From contig PKWS01000090.1 of the NCBI GenBank assembly GCA_003132105.1, positions 1 through 5,570 on the forward strand: a stretch of DNA of 5,570 nucleotides, in the 5' to 3' direction. The position numbers and the translations under genes were made by a program. Source of the stretch: Desulfosporosinus sp. Lineage in GTDB: Bacteria; Bacillota; Desulfitobacteriia; Desulfitobacteriales; Desulfitobacteriaceae. Below are positions 1 through 5,487 of the stretch, piece by piece; positions within the stretch are counted from its first letter, which is position 1; every line of letters starts with the position of its first letter. A model generated the notes under the pieces. The model saw only the letters and a list, made by a program, of their open reading frames with translations. It was not told the origin of the DNA and did not search any database.

Positions 1-26
1 GACTGCGAAAGATTGGGGGTTTCACG

Positions 27-2651
27 ATGCCACGAATGGTGATATTAGACGGGAACAGCCTTGCGTATCGCGCCTTTTACGCTTTGCCACCGTTAACCAC
101 GACCGATGGACGGCCGACGAATGTATTACATGGTTTTCTCACCATGCTTTTTAGGTTAGAACAAGAACAACAGCCAGATTACTGGTTGGTGGCTTTCGAT
201 AAAACTAAGGCTACTGTACGCATTGAACAGTATGCTGGGTATAAAGCGCAACGGAAAGAAACCCCGGAAGGATTGCGCCCTCAATTTGATTATTTAAAAG
301 AAGTCTTAACGGCCTTGGATGTTCCCATGCTTGAGCTGGCCGGGTATGAAGCGGATGACCTTATTGCAGTAGTAACCAAACAAGCAGAAGCACAGGGGAT
401 GGAAGTTCAGATTTATACGGGGGACAGAGATGCTCTTCAACTTATCTCTCCCAAGACGAATATATTCTTGACTAAAAAGGGAATCAGCGAGGTTGAATGC
501 TATGACGAACATGCTCTGTGGGAACGTTATCAGCTCCGACCTTACCAAATCATTGATTTGAAGGGTCTCATGGGAGACAGCTCTGATAATATCCCAGGGG
601 TTCCTGGTATCGGGGAGAAGACCGCGCTGAAATTACTCTTGGAGTTTGAAACAGTCGAGGGCGTTTTGGCAAACGTGGATAAAGTTTCGGGGAAAAAAGT
701 ACAAAGTAATTTAAAAGAATTTGCAGATCAGGCAATACTTAGCAAAAAATTAGCGACAATGCTTACTGAAGTTCCGTTGGCATTTTCGTTAGACGATCTT
801 GTTTATAGCCGTTCACAAGCGATCAAAGTGCTCCCCGTTTTTCAAAAATATGATTTAAAGAGTGTGACTCGATTATGGCAAGAACGTCATAAAGACGATG
901 GTGAAACGATGGGAGAAAGCCCTGATGCTTTGCTGGAAGATTGGCCTGAGTGCACGCTTTCAGAAGAGGACTGGCTGGTACAGATTGAAAAATGGCAATC
1001 AGGGAAAGTTCCGCTCACTTTAGCTTGTCATTATGATGGAACAGGGTTACAAGGCGGTCGCTGGATGGAATGGGGAATTGCCACTCTGGGTGAGTCATAT
1101 ACGCTGACGCGTACGGAATTGTCCGTTGACGTTCTCAAAGCATGGTCAGAATTGTTGGGTAATGATCAGGTTCCCAAAACCGTGGCAGATAGTAAAACAG
1201 TGGCTTTATTGCTAGCCAATGAAGGCACTTCCATAAAAGGCGTTGTACTGGATTTAAGCTTAGCCTCTTATCTTATTCAATCTGCCCGAACCAAATTTGC
1301 CCCTGTGAATTTAGTCAAAGAATACATTCAGAACCAAGATGTCTTCGTGAACATCTCCAAAGAAGCTGCTGCGTTAGCCCAAGTTGCCCCCAAGTTTCAG
1401 GAAGAACTTGAAGCGCTGGGACTGACAGGATTACTGCATGACATCGAAGAACCGTTAAGTTTGGTACTTGCGCAAGTGGAACACCATGGAATCGGGGTTG
1501 ACGCAGAACAATTGACGAGTTTCGGTGAAGGAATCAGTATAACCTTAAAACAATTAGAACAAGACATCTATGCGCTGGCTGAGGAAACCTTTAATATTAA
1601 TTCGCCGAAACAGTTGGGAACGATACTATTTGAGAAGCTCGGCTTGCCAACGGCAAAAAAAACCAAAACTGGCTATTCCACCAATGCGGAGACGCTAGAG
1701 GATCTGCGCTTAGCTCACCCAATCGTAGAAAAGATCCTTGTCTATCGGCAGCTAAATAAACTGATGTCCACCTATGTAAACGGTTTGCTCGCACAAGTGA
1801 AGGACGGTAGGATACATACCACATTTCAACAAACGGTGACCACAACCGGTCGTTTGTCGAGCACAGAGCCGAATTTGCAGAATATCCCTATGAGGCTTGA
1901 GCAGGGAAGAAAGTTAAGAAAAGTTTTTCATCCTACGGAACCGGGGTGGGTGCTCCTATCAGCTGATTACTCGCAAATTGAGCTCCGAATTTTAGCTCAC
2001 TACTCCCAAGATCCTCTTTTGTGTGAATCGTTTGCGCTGGGACAGGATGTCCATACTAGAACGGCAGCGGAAGTATTTAGTATTTCACTTGAGGCAGTGA
2101 CCTCGGATATGCGTCGGAGTGCCAAGGCGGTTAATTTTGGGTTGGTGTACGGGCTAACGGAGTTTGGTCTTTCGAGAGATTTAGGAATTCCTCGAAAAGA
2201 ATCTAGATTTTACATTGAGCAATATTTCAAACGCTATAGTGGGGTCAAACGTTATCTGGAAACAGTCGTGGCGAAGGCTAAACAAGAGGGACAAGTCCGT
2301 ACTTTGTTAAATCGTCTTCGACGTATTCCAGAATTGCTCCATTCTAACCGTGTTCAACGTCAATTTGGAGAACGCATTGCCATGAACACGCCAGTACAGG
2401 GGACCGCAGCAGATATTATGAAATTAGCTATGATTAAGGTGGCAGAAGGATTGAAACCCTACCGGGCAGCCATACTGCTTCAAGTGCATGATGAGCTTCT
2501 GCTCCAAGTTGCTCCTGAAGATTTAGAGAGCGTAGCACGCGTGCTGATCGAAAATATGGAAAACGCTTTTCCGCTTTCAGTACCCATGATGGTGGACTGC
2601 AAAGTTGGACCCAATTGGTATGACATGCAGTCGTTTAAACCGATGGAATGA
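27..2651 (+). CDS. polA: DNA polymerase I, proofreading site degenerate
   Basis: Family A DNA polymerase of 874 residues, the usual full length; it fills repair gaps and removes RNA primers and flaps. The N-terminal 5' nuclease (about 1-290) shows D8 in LDGNSLAYRAF, E108-D110-D111 in YEADD, D133 and D135 in TGDRD, and GDSSDNIPGVPGIGEK at 183-198 (helix-hairpin-helix). The middle domain (about 310-470) is a 3'-5' exonuclease fold without its metal ligands: the DxE motif reads A-C-H at 333-335 by my alignment, and the second motif aspartate is V392. The polymerase domain (about 490-874) is complete: TGRLSS with R609, motif A DYSQIELR with D647, motif B with R696, K700, F704 and Y708, and motif C VHDE with D822 and E823. 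F704 is the normal residue at the sugar-selecting position. The ATG follows a GGGGG ribosome site at 15-19. mutM starts 9 bases after the stop. Identity is certain; loss of proofreading is inferred from the missing residues. Confidence 0.98.
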   Translation: MPRMVILDGNSLAYRAFYALPPLTTTDGRPTNVLHGFLTMLFRLEQEQQPDYWLVAFDKTKATVRIEQYAGYKAQRKETPEGLRPQFDYLKEVLTALDVPMLELAGYEADDLIAVVTKQAEAQGMEVQIYTGDRDALQLISPKTNIFLTKKGISEVECYDEHALWERYQLRPYQIIDLKGLMGDSSDNIPGVPGIGEKTALKLLLEFETVEGVLANVDKVSGKKVQSNLKEFADQAILSKKLATMLTEVPLAFSLDDLVYSRSQAIKVLPVFQKYDLKSVTRLWQERHKDDGETMGESPDALLEDWPECTLSEEDWLVQIEKWQSGKVPLTLACHYDGTGLQGGRWMEWGIATLGESYTLTRTELSVDVLKAWSELLGNDQVPKTVADSKTVALLLANEGTSIKGVVLDLSLASYLIQSARTKFAPVNLVKEYIQNQDVFVNISKEAAALAQVAPKFQEELEALGLTGLLHDIEEPLSLVLAQVEHHGIGVDAEQLTSFGEGISITLKQLEQDIYALAEETFNINSPKQLGTILFEKLGLPTAKKTKTGYSTNAETLEDLRLAHPIVEKILVYRQLNKLMSTYVNGLLAQVKDGRIHTTFQQTVTTTGRLSSTEPNLQNIPMRLEQGRKLRKVFHPTEPGWVLLSADYSQIELRILAHYSQDPLLCESFALGQDVHTRTAAEVFSISLEAVTSDMRRSAKAVNFGLVYGLTEFGLSRDLGIPRKESRFYIEQYFKRYSGVKRYLETVVAKAKQEGQVRTLLNRLRRIPELLHSNRVQRQFGERIAMNTPVQGTAADIMKLAMIKVAEGLKPYRAAILLQVHDELLLQVAPEDLESVARVLIENMENAFPLSVPMMVDCKVGPNWYDMQSFKPME

Positions 2652-2660
2652 GGAAATAAC

Positions 2661-3482
2661 ATGCCAGAACTACCTGAAGTGGAAACGATTCGACGGACAT
2701 TATTAGAACACGTTAGAGATATAAAGATTGAGAAAATCACCCTGATCTGGCCATCTGCTGTTTGCGGATGGGAAGATAAGGCTTTTAAAGATTTAGTCAC
2801 TGGACGACGGATCAAAACAATAGACCGACGCGGTAAATACCTTATGATCTTGCTCGATGAAGATTGGACGTTAATTGCGCATATGCGTATGACTGGACGC
2901 TTGAACTATTATCCAGAGCATCATGAACCTGAAAAGCATACGCATGTTGTTTTTCAGTTGGAACGCGGAGAACTGCATTTTTCAGATGTGCGAAAATTTG
3001 GGCGTATTCAAGCCATACCTACCCCACTGCGTATTAGCGAATCCTCTCTACACAAACTCGGTCCCGAACCATTGGAGGAGGCATTCACACCGGCAGTGCT
3101 GAAAGACCGATTCGGTAAGAAAAAGGTCTTTTTAAAGGCGGCTTTACTTGATCAGACTGTCCTCGCGGGAATGGGGAACATCTATGTGGATGAATCACTT
3201 TTCCTCGCTGGATTATCTCCGGACCGAAGGGTAGACACCCTATCCGAGGAAGAAATTTCAAAACTGCATCATGCGATTCAAAATGTCCTTCAGGCAGGAA
3301 TTGATGCCCAGGGCACATCCTTTCGTGATTATCGAGATGCCAATGGAGAAAAAGGATCGTTTCAACAAGCGCTACAGGTCTACGGAAGGGGCGGGAAACC
3401 CTGCCAAGTCTGTGGGCAGACGTTAGAACGAAAGCGTCTTGCTGGGCGAATTACGGTTTATTGTTCGAGGTGTCAGAGCTAG
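2661..3482 (+). CDS. mutM: Formamidopyrimidine-DNA glycosylase (Fpg/MutM)
   Basis: Bifunctional DNA glycosylase/AP lyase that removes 8-oxoguanine and ring-opened purines in base-excision repair. The 273-residue length is typical. The protein opens with MPELPEVETIRR: P2 (after Met removal) is the Schiff-base nucleophile, and E3 and E6 are conserved. K59 in RRGKYL matches the catalytic lysine near position 57 of the E. coli enzyme. M77 in HMRMTG, and R111 and F113 in VRKFG, match the residues that fill the gap left by the flipped base. The helix-two-turn-helix carries MGNIYVDE with N173. The C-terminal zinc finger is intact, with C248, C251, C268 and C271, and R263 in its hairpin. The ribosome site GAGGA at 2650-2654 overlaps the polA stop codon, which argues for cotranscription and perhaps coupled translation with polA. 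The final S273 is followed by TAG. No clear terminator follows. Confidence 0.98.
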   Translation: MPELPEVETIRRTLLEHVRDIKIEKITLIWPSAVCGWEDKAFKDLVTGRRIKTIDRRGKYLMILLDEDWTLIAHMRMTGRLNYYPEHHEPEKHTHVVFQLERGELHFSDVRKFGRIQAIPTPLRISESSLHKLGPEPLEEAFTPAVLKDRFGKKKVFLKAALLDQTVLAGMGNIYVDESLFLAGLSPDRRVDTLSEEEISKLHHAIQNVLQAGIDAQGTSFRDYRDANGEKGSFQQALQVYGRGGKPCQVCGQTLERKRLAGRITVYCSRCQS

Positions 3483-3518
3483 GGAGGGGAGAAAGTTCAG
3501 TCAGTGTGCGAAGATTTC

Positions 3519-3547
3519 TTGCATAAACATCACTTTACTGATAATAT
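3519..3547 (+). promoter_or_regulatory. Putative sigma-A promoter of the mazEF operon
   Basis: TTGCAT (3519-3524) and TAATAT (3542-3547) are separated by 17 bases. A TG dinucleotide one base before the -10 hexamer (3539-3540) gives an extended -10 element. The -35 match is weak, and the extended -10 compensates. It lies in the 103-base gap between mutM and mazE, about 40 bases before the mazE start. This supports separate expression of the toxin-antitoxin pair, although read-through from polA-mutM is also possible because no terminator is seen after mutM. Confidence 0.5.
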
Positions 3548-3550
3548 GTA

Positions 3551-3563
3551 ATTACAAAGTAAT
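3551..3563. repeat. Inverted repeat, possible MazE operator
   Basis: ATTAC-AAA-GTAAT is a perfect 5-base inverted repeat with a 3-base spacer. It sits just after the putative -10 element and before the mazE ribosome binding site. Antitoxins of this family bind inverted repeats at their own promoter, so this is a reasonable operator candidate. A 5-base arm in AT-rich DNA could also arise by chance. Confidence 0.35.
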
Positions 3564-3585
3564 CACAAGATTAGGAGAGATTGCA

Positions 3586-3843
3586 ATGCAAATGGATATC
3601 ATAAAAATTGGTAATTCTAAAGGAATACGGATTCCTCTCGCGGTTTTAAAGCAATGTGGGATAGATTCAAAAGTGGAATTGGAAGTCGAAGATAATTGTA
3701 TCATCATAAAACCAATAAAAACTCCTCGCCAAGGCTGGGTTGAAGCCTTTGAACTTATGCGCAACAATAACGATGACGTTTTGTTAATCTCTGAGGAAAT
3801 GGACAATGAGATGTTGGAGGCATGGGATGAACCAAAGCATTGA
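3586..3843 (+). CDS. mazE: MazE-family antitoxin (AbrB/MazE-like DNA-binding protein)
   Basis: An 85-residue antitoxin. Residues 4-46 form a swapped-hairpin AbrB/MazE-like DNA-binding domain, recognisable from DIIKIGNSKGIRIP, a short helix (LKQCGI) and a closing strand ending IIIKP. The C-terminal segment (about 50-85) is acidic and rich in Trp, Met and Asp (GWVEAFELM, then MLEAWDEP), which is typical of the flexible tail that wraps and inhibits a MazF toxin. The chosen ATG has AGGAG at 3573-3577 with 8 bases of spacing. The same frame stays open upstream to 3439 inside mutM, but an earlier start would add a non-homologous leader and lacks a ribosome site. M3 is an alternative start. The gene overlaps mazF by 17 bases. 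By family precedent the product neutralises MazF and represses its own promoter as a complex with it. Confidence 0.93.
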   Translation: MQMDIIKIGNSKGIRIPLAVLKQCGIDSKVELEVEDNCIIIKPIKTPRQGWVEAFELMRNNNDDVLLISEEMDNEMLEAWDEPKH

Positions 3844-4159
3844 GCAGTATTCTTTATATTGGGTTGATTTGAATCCTACTAAAGGAGCAGAAATTAATAA
3901 AACAAGGCCATGTGTGGTTATTTCTCCTTCAGAAATGAATGAGCATCTTCGTACGGTTATGATTGCTCCAGTTACAAGTCGGGGAAGGGAAGGATATCCT
4001 ACTCGTATAAGAATTACAGTGGGTGATGTGAATGGGTGGATTGTATTGGACCAGATTCGGACCATTGACAAAGCAAGGTTTTGCGAAAAAATCGGATTTC
4101 TGAATACTGAGGATATACTCAAGGTGAAAAGTACTATCAAGGAAATGTTGGTAGATTGA
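3827..4159 (+). CDS. mazF: MazF/PemK-family endoribonuclease toxin
   Basis: A 110-residue toxin of the usual size for sequence-specific mRNA interferases. Visible family features are the N-terminal strand YWVDLNPTKGAEINKTRPCVVIS with conserved R27 in KTRP, the catalytic-region threonine T50 in IAPVTS, the variable loop after it, and the strand WIVLDQIRTIDKARF. The C-terminal helix (from about 90) ends IKEMLVD. The ATG at 3827 is preferred because GGAGG at 3816-3820 lies 6 bases before it and the protein then starts as the family does. An in-frame ATG at 3806 would add seven atypical residues. Translation is probably coupled to mazE through the overlap. The key residues are present, so the toxin is likely functional. 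Its RNA cleavage specificity cannot be read from the sequence. Confidence 0.95.
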   Translation: MNQSIEQYSLYWVDLNPTKGAEINKTRPCVVISPSEMNEHLRTVMIAPVTSRGREGYPTRIRITVGDVNGWIVLDQIRTIDKARFCEKIGFLNTEDILKVKSTIKEMLVD

Positions 4160-4262
4160 ATATGGATTCTTAACATCTATTTGAGCATATCCTGTATTTT
4201 TGACGACAAATGTATCAAGTTGAGTTATTAAATTACTCCATAGAACTTGCGAGGTGCATCAA
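4160..4262. other. Intergenic stretch with no recognised feature
   Basis: AT-rich sequence between the mazF stop and the terminator stem. A 19-codon ORF from ATG 4210 to TGA 4269 has no ribosome binding site and runs into the terminator, so I do not call it. TTGACG at 4200-4205 has no well-placed -10 partner. It is probably the 3' untranslated part of the mazEF message. Confidence 0.5.
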
Positions 4263-4307
4263 GGGCTGAATGTAATAGACAATCCGTCTATCACATTCAG
4301 CTCTTTT
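4263..4307 (+). terminator. Strong intrinsic terminator after mazEF
   Basis: An 18-base-pair stem (4263-4280 with 4286-4303) closes a 5-base loop AATCC. It has one internal A-C mismatch (4274/4292) and one G-U pair (4264/4302). It is followed directly by TTTT at 4304-4307, then ATT. The stem is long for an intrinsic terminator, but the placement about 100 bases after mazF and the T run fit one. The complementary strand has no good T run, so the direction is forward. Confidence 0.85.
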
Positions 4308-4322
4308 ATTCAATCTTAGCTA

Positions 4323-4351
4323 TTGACACCAGTTTTCTAGCTGTATACATT
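4323..4351 (+). promoter_or_regulatory. Putative promoter of the sigma/anti-sigma relic
   Basis: A perfect TTGACA at 4323-4328 is followed by TACATT at 4346-4351 (17-base spacer) or TATACA at 4344-4349 (15-base spacer). Each -10 candidate matches the consensus at four of six positions. It lies 65-90 bases before the ATG at 4416 and just after the mazEF terminator, so it would drive the chimeric reading frame. An ECF-type promoter cannot be excluded. Confidence 0.45.
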
Positions 4352-4382
4352 TAGGAGAATTGATTGTCATATCAGTATACAG
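4341..4382. repeat. Spaced inverted repeat CTGTATAC / GTATACAG
   Basis: CTGTATAC (4341-4348) and its exact complement GTATACAG (4375-4382) are 26 bases apart. Each arm contains the palindrome GTATAC, and the two palindrome centres are 32 bases apart, about three helical turns. The left arm overlaps the putative -10 element and the right arm lies in the untranslated leader. It could be a two-site operator for a dimeric regulator, or could form a weak leader hairpin. The function is unknown. Confidence 0.4.
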
Positions 4383-4415
4383 AATTCTAGAGGGGTTACT
4401 CGGAAGGCGGGGAAG

Positions 4416-4888
4416 ATGAGTAAAGAGGTTTTGACAGAGCTGTACAACAGGCAGGCAAAGATTATTTACAGGTATTTATTAAGACACGGTGAAATTTTCG
4501 ATGACGATAAACTAAATATGGCGATCAAAAAGGGCAAGAAAAAGTCCACAAGAAAAACAGTTCTAATTTCTCTATTAGTGGTTGTGGCGGCATTTATAGT
4601 AATTTTCGTAGCTAATGCAGCCATAACATTTAAGTTGAGTAATGCAATGTTTGACTACAATCAGTCTAGGATCAAGTTGACCGTACCCAACGGTTATATT
4701 AGCAAGTCGGCTGACTCTATGGGTTTCCTAGTGGGGAGAGGTGACTTTACAGTCACAAGGAATATAGGAAATAAACCTGTGGTTCTGGAAAATCGAGTTT
4801 CACTTTTTGGAAGGATGAACTTAAGTCACTTATCGGAAATCCTCATATTAAGGCGGCATCGTTTGGAGTAGTTGTCGATAAATATTAG
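4416..4888 (+). pseudogene. Deletion-fused ECF sigma factor / anti-sigma factor remnant
   Basis: The open frame (4416-4871, 151 codons) appears to join two genes. Residues 1-25 (LTELYNRQAKIIYRYLLRHG) resemble the first helix of an ECF sigma-70 region 2. From about residue 26 the sequence becomes a membrane-anchored anti-sigma factor: EIFDDDKLNMAIKKGKKKS, a transmembrane helix at about 48-72, then KLTVPNGYIS and GNKPVVLENRVSLFG, as in the Sigma_reg_N-type family. Such anti-sigma factors usually have about 300 or more residues. After about residue 132 the frame is lost. In the -1 frame, 4808-4888 encodes KDELKSLIGNPHIKAASFG and ends at TAG, which looks like the normal C-terminus of the same family. 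Two internal deletions explain this best: one removing most of the sigma gene, one removing the extracytoplasmic middle of the anti-sigma gene. GGAAGG at 4402-4407 is a good ribosome site, so the chimera could still be made. Family assignments are from memory of motifs. Confidence 0.7.
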
Positions 4889-4913
4889 TCATTAGTTAAT
4901 CCAGTCACAATAG

Positions 4914-4948
4914 GCCCAGGGGGACTGTACTCCTGGGTTTTCCCTTTT
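4914..4948 (+). terminator. Intrinsic terminator after the anti-sigma remnant
   Basis: CCCAGGGG (4915-4922) pairs with CTCCTGGG (4930-4937) across a 7-base loop, with one G-U pair inside the stem and a further possible G-U at its base. TTTT, CCC and TTTT follow. It lies 26 bases after the TAG at 4886-4888, which supports reading that codon as the authentic end of the former anti-sigma gene. Confidence 0.75.
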
Positions 4949-4998
4949 CCTCATGGAATGTGACTGTCGTTTAGTGAATTATGTCCTCAATCTTATGA

Positions 4999-5103
4999 TC
5001 ATGCCCTCACTACGATCAAAGTGGTATGGGGATTACTGTCATCAGTAAAGATTATTTTCTGGGATCCAAAACTTTTACTGTGTCAGTGAAGTCTAATGAG
5101 TGA
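4999..5103 (+). pseudogene. Unassigned coding-like fragment
   Basis: A 34-codon open stretch follows a TGA at 4996-4998 and ends at TGA 5101-5103. It has no start with a ribosome binding site. It reads DQSGMGITVISKDYF, then GSKTFTVSVKSNE, an alternating hydrophobic pattern that looks like the last strands of an extracytoplasmic beta domain. It could be the C-terminal scrap of a lost anti-sigma-like or surface protein. It could also belong to the sigma tail that follows in another frame, with the change caused by the 14-base duplication at its end. I do not recognise a family. Confidence 0.25.
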
Positions 5104-5110
5104 AGTCTAA
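5085..5110. repeat. Tandem 12-base direct repeat, period 14
   Basis: AGTGAAGTCTAA occurs at 5085-5096 and again at 5099-5110, separated by TG. Both copies encode V-K-S, but in different frames because the 14-base period is not a multiple of three. This is a likely slippage duplication, or the scar of a deletion, at the junction between two coding-like fragments. Confidence 0.85.
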
Positions 5111-5177
5111 ACTCCATCGATTGAGAATCGAACTGGGAGGTGAGCGATGGAAACGTAAACCATTGTTGGAGCAATAA
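5100..5177 (+). pseudogene. Putative C-terminal tail of an ECF sigma factor
   Basis: Twenty-five codons read VKSKLHRLRIELGGERW, then KRKPLLEQ and TAA. The VKSKLHRLR stretch resembles the end of the sigma region 4 recognition helix (family pattern TVKSRLHRxR), and ELGGE is a common final turn. In frame, a TGA at 5097-5099 lies immediately upstream, so nothing of regions 2-4 remains attached. A possible anti-sigma start with its own ribosome site lies 11 bases after the stop, the usual sigma then anti-sigma order. The fragment is short, so the call is tentative. Confidence 0.4.
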
Positions 5178-5406
5178 GAGGAGATACTGTGGCTTTTTCC
5201 GAGCTTATGAATCTCCATAAGAATCAACTTTATCGCCTGTTTTCTTCTCGCCGTTTTCATTACGACTGCTCGGGTTTCCCCAGCAGTAGCAGCGGTTTTA
5301 CATCGGATCCCCGGTCTAGGTTATATTGTTGAACTTATAAACTATGACAAGGGGCTTAAAATTGCGGTGGAAAATGATACAGTGATTCCAGATCGTCTAA
5401 TGCGGT

Positions 5407-5424
5407 AAGAGCATCCGTGCTCTT
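5407..5424. repeat. Perfect 7-base-pair hairpin at a frame junction
   Basis: AAGAGCA (5407-5413), loop TCCG, then TGCTCTT (5418-5424). No T run follows, so it is not a typical terminator. It sits where the reading frame of the preceding relic stops (TAA 5406-5408) and the next one takes over. Confidence 0.6.
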
Positions 5425-5473
5425 GATAAGGAAGTATCGAGGGTTACCCTGGATCTTGAAAAAGAAAGAATCC

Positions 5474-5487
5474 TGGTGGGCCCACCA
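5474..5487. repeat. 14-base perfect palindrome TGGTGGGCCCACCA
   Basis: A GC-rich uninterrupted palindrome inside the coding-like frame, where it encodes part of LVGPP. It has no spacer and no nearby promoter, so a regulatory role is not supported. Confidence 0.5.

Noticed and set aside
2480..2815. Minus-strand open frame across the polA-mutM junction, and similar minus-strand frames at 306-548, 1597-1845, 3085-3318, 3552-3806 and 3784-4176
   Set aside because: All lie opposite well-supported genes, lack ribosome sites and show no recognisable motifs, so they are antisense shadows.
3439..3585. N-terminal extension of the antitoxin frame beginning inside mutM
   Set aside because: The extra 49 residues have no family resemblance and no ribosome site. 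The ATG at 3586 has a well-placed AGGAG and starts the protein as the family does.
3806..3826. Earlier in-frame ATG for the MazF toxin
   Set aside because: It adds seven atypical residues inside mazE. The GGAGG at 3816-3820 is spaced for the ATG at 3827.
4210..4269. A 19-codon ORF between mazF and the terminator
   Set aside because: It has no ribosome binding site, and its end runs into the terminator stem.
4263..4303. Terminator stem considered as a transposon end or small RNA
   Set aside because: A single long stem with a T run after a toxin operon is adequately explained as an intrinsic terminator. No second copy or transposase is in the window.
4889..4963. Continuation of the anti-sigma frame past TAG 4888 (NPVTIGPGGLYSW)
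   Set aside because: It coincides with the intrinsic terminator hairpin, and the protein family appears to end near the TAG.
5147..5158. ATG with a strong GGGAGGTGAG ribosome-like sequence upstream (5136-5145)
   Set aside because: The frame is only three codons long before TAA. The purine-rich sequence is better explained as the Gly-Gly-Glu codons of the sigma-like tail.
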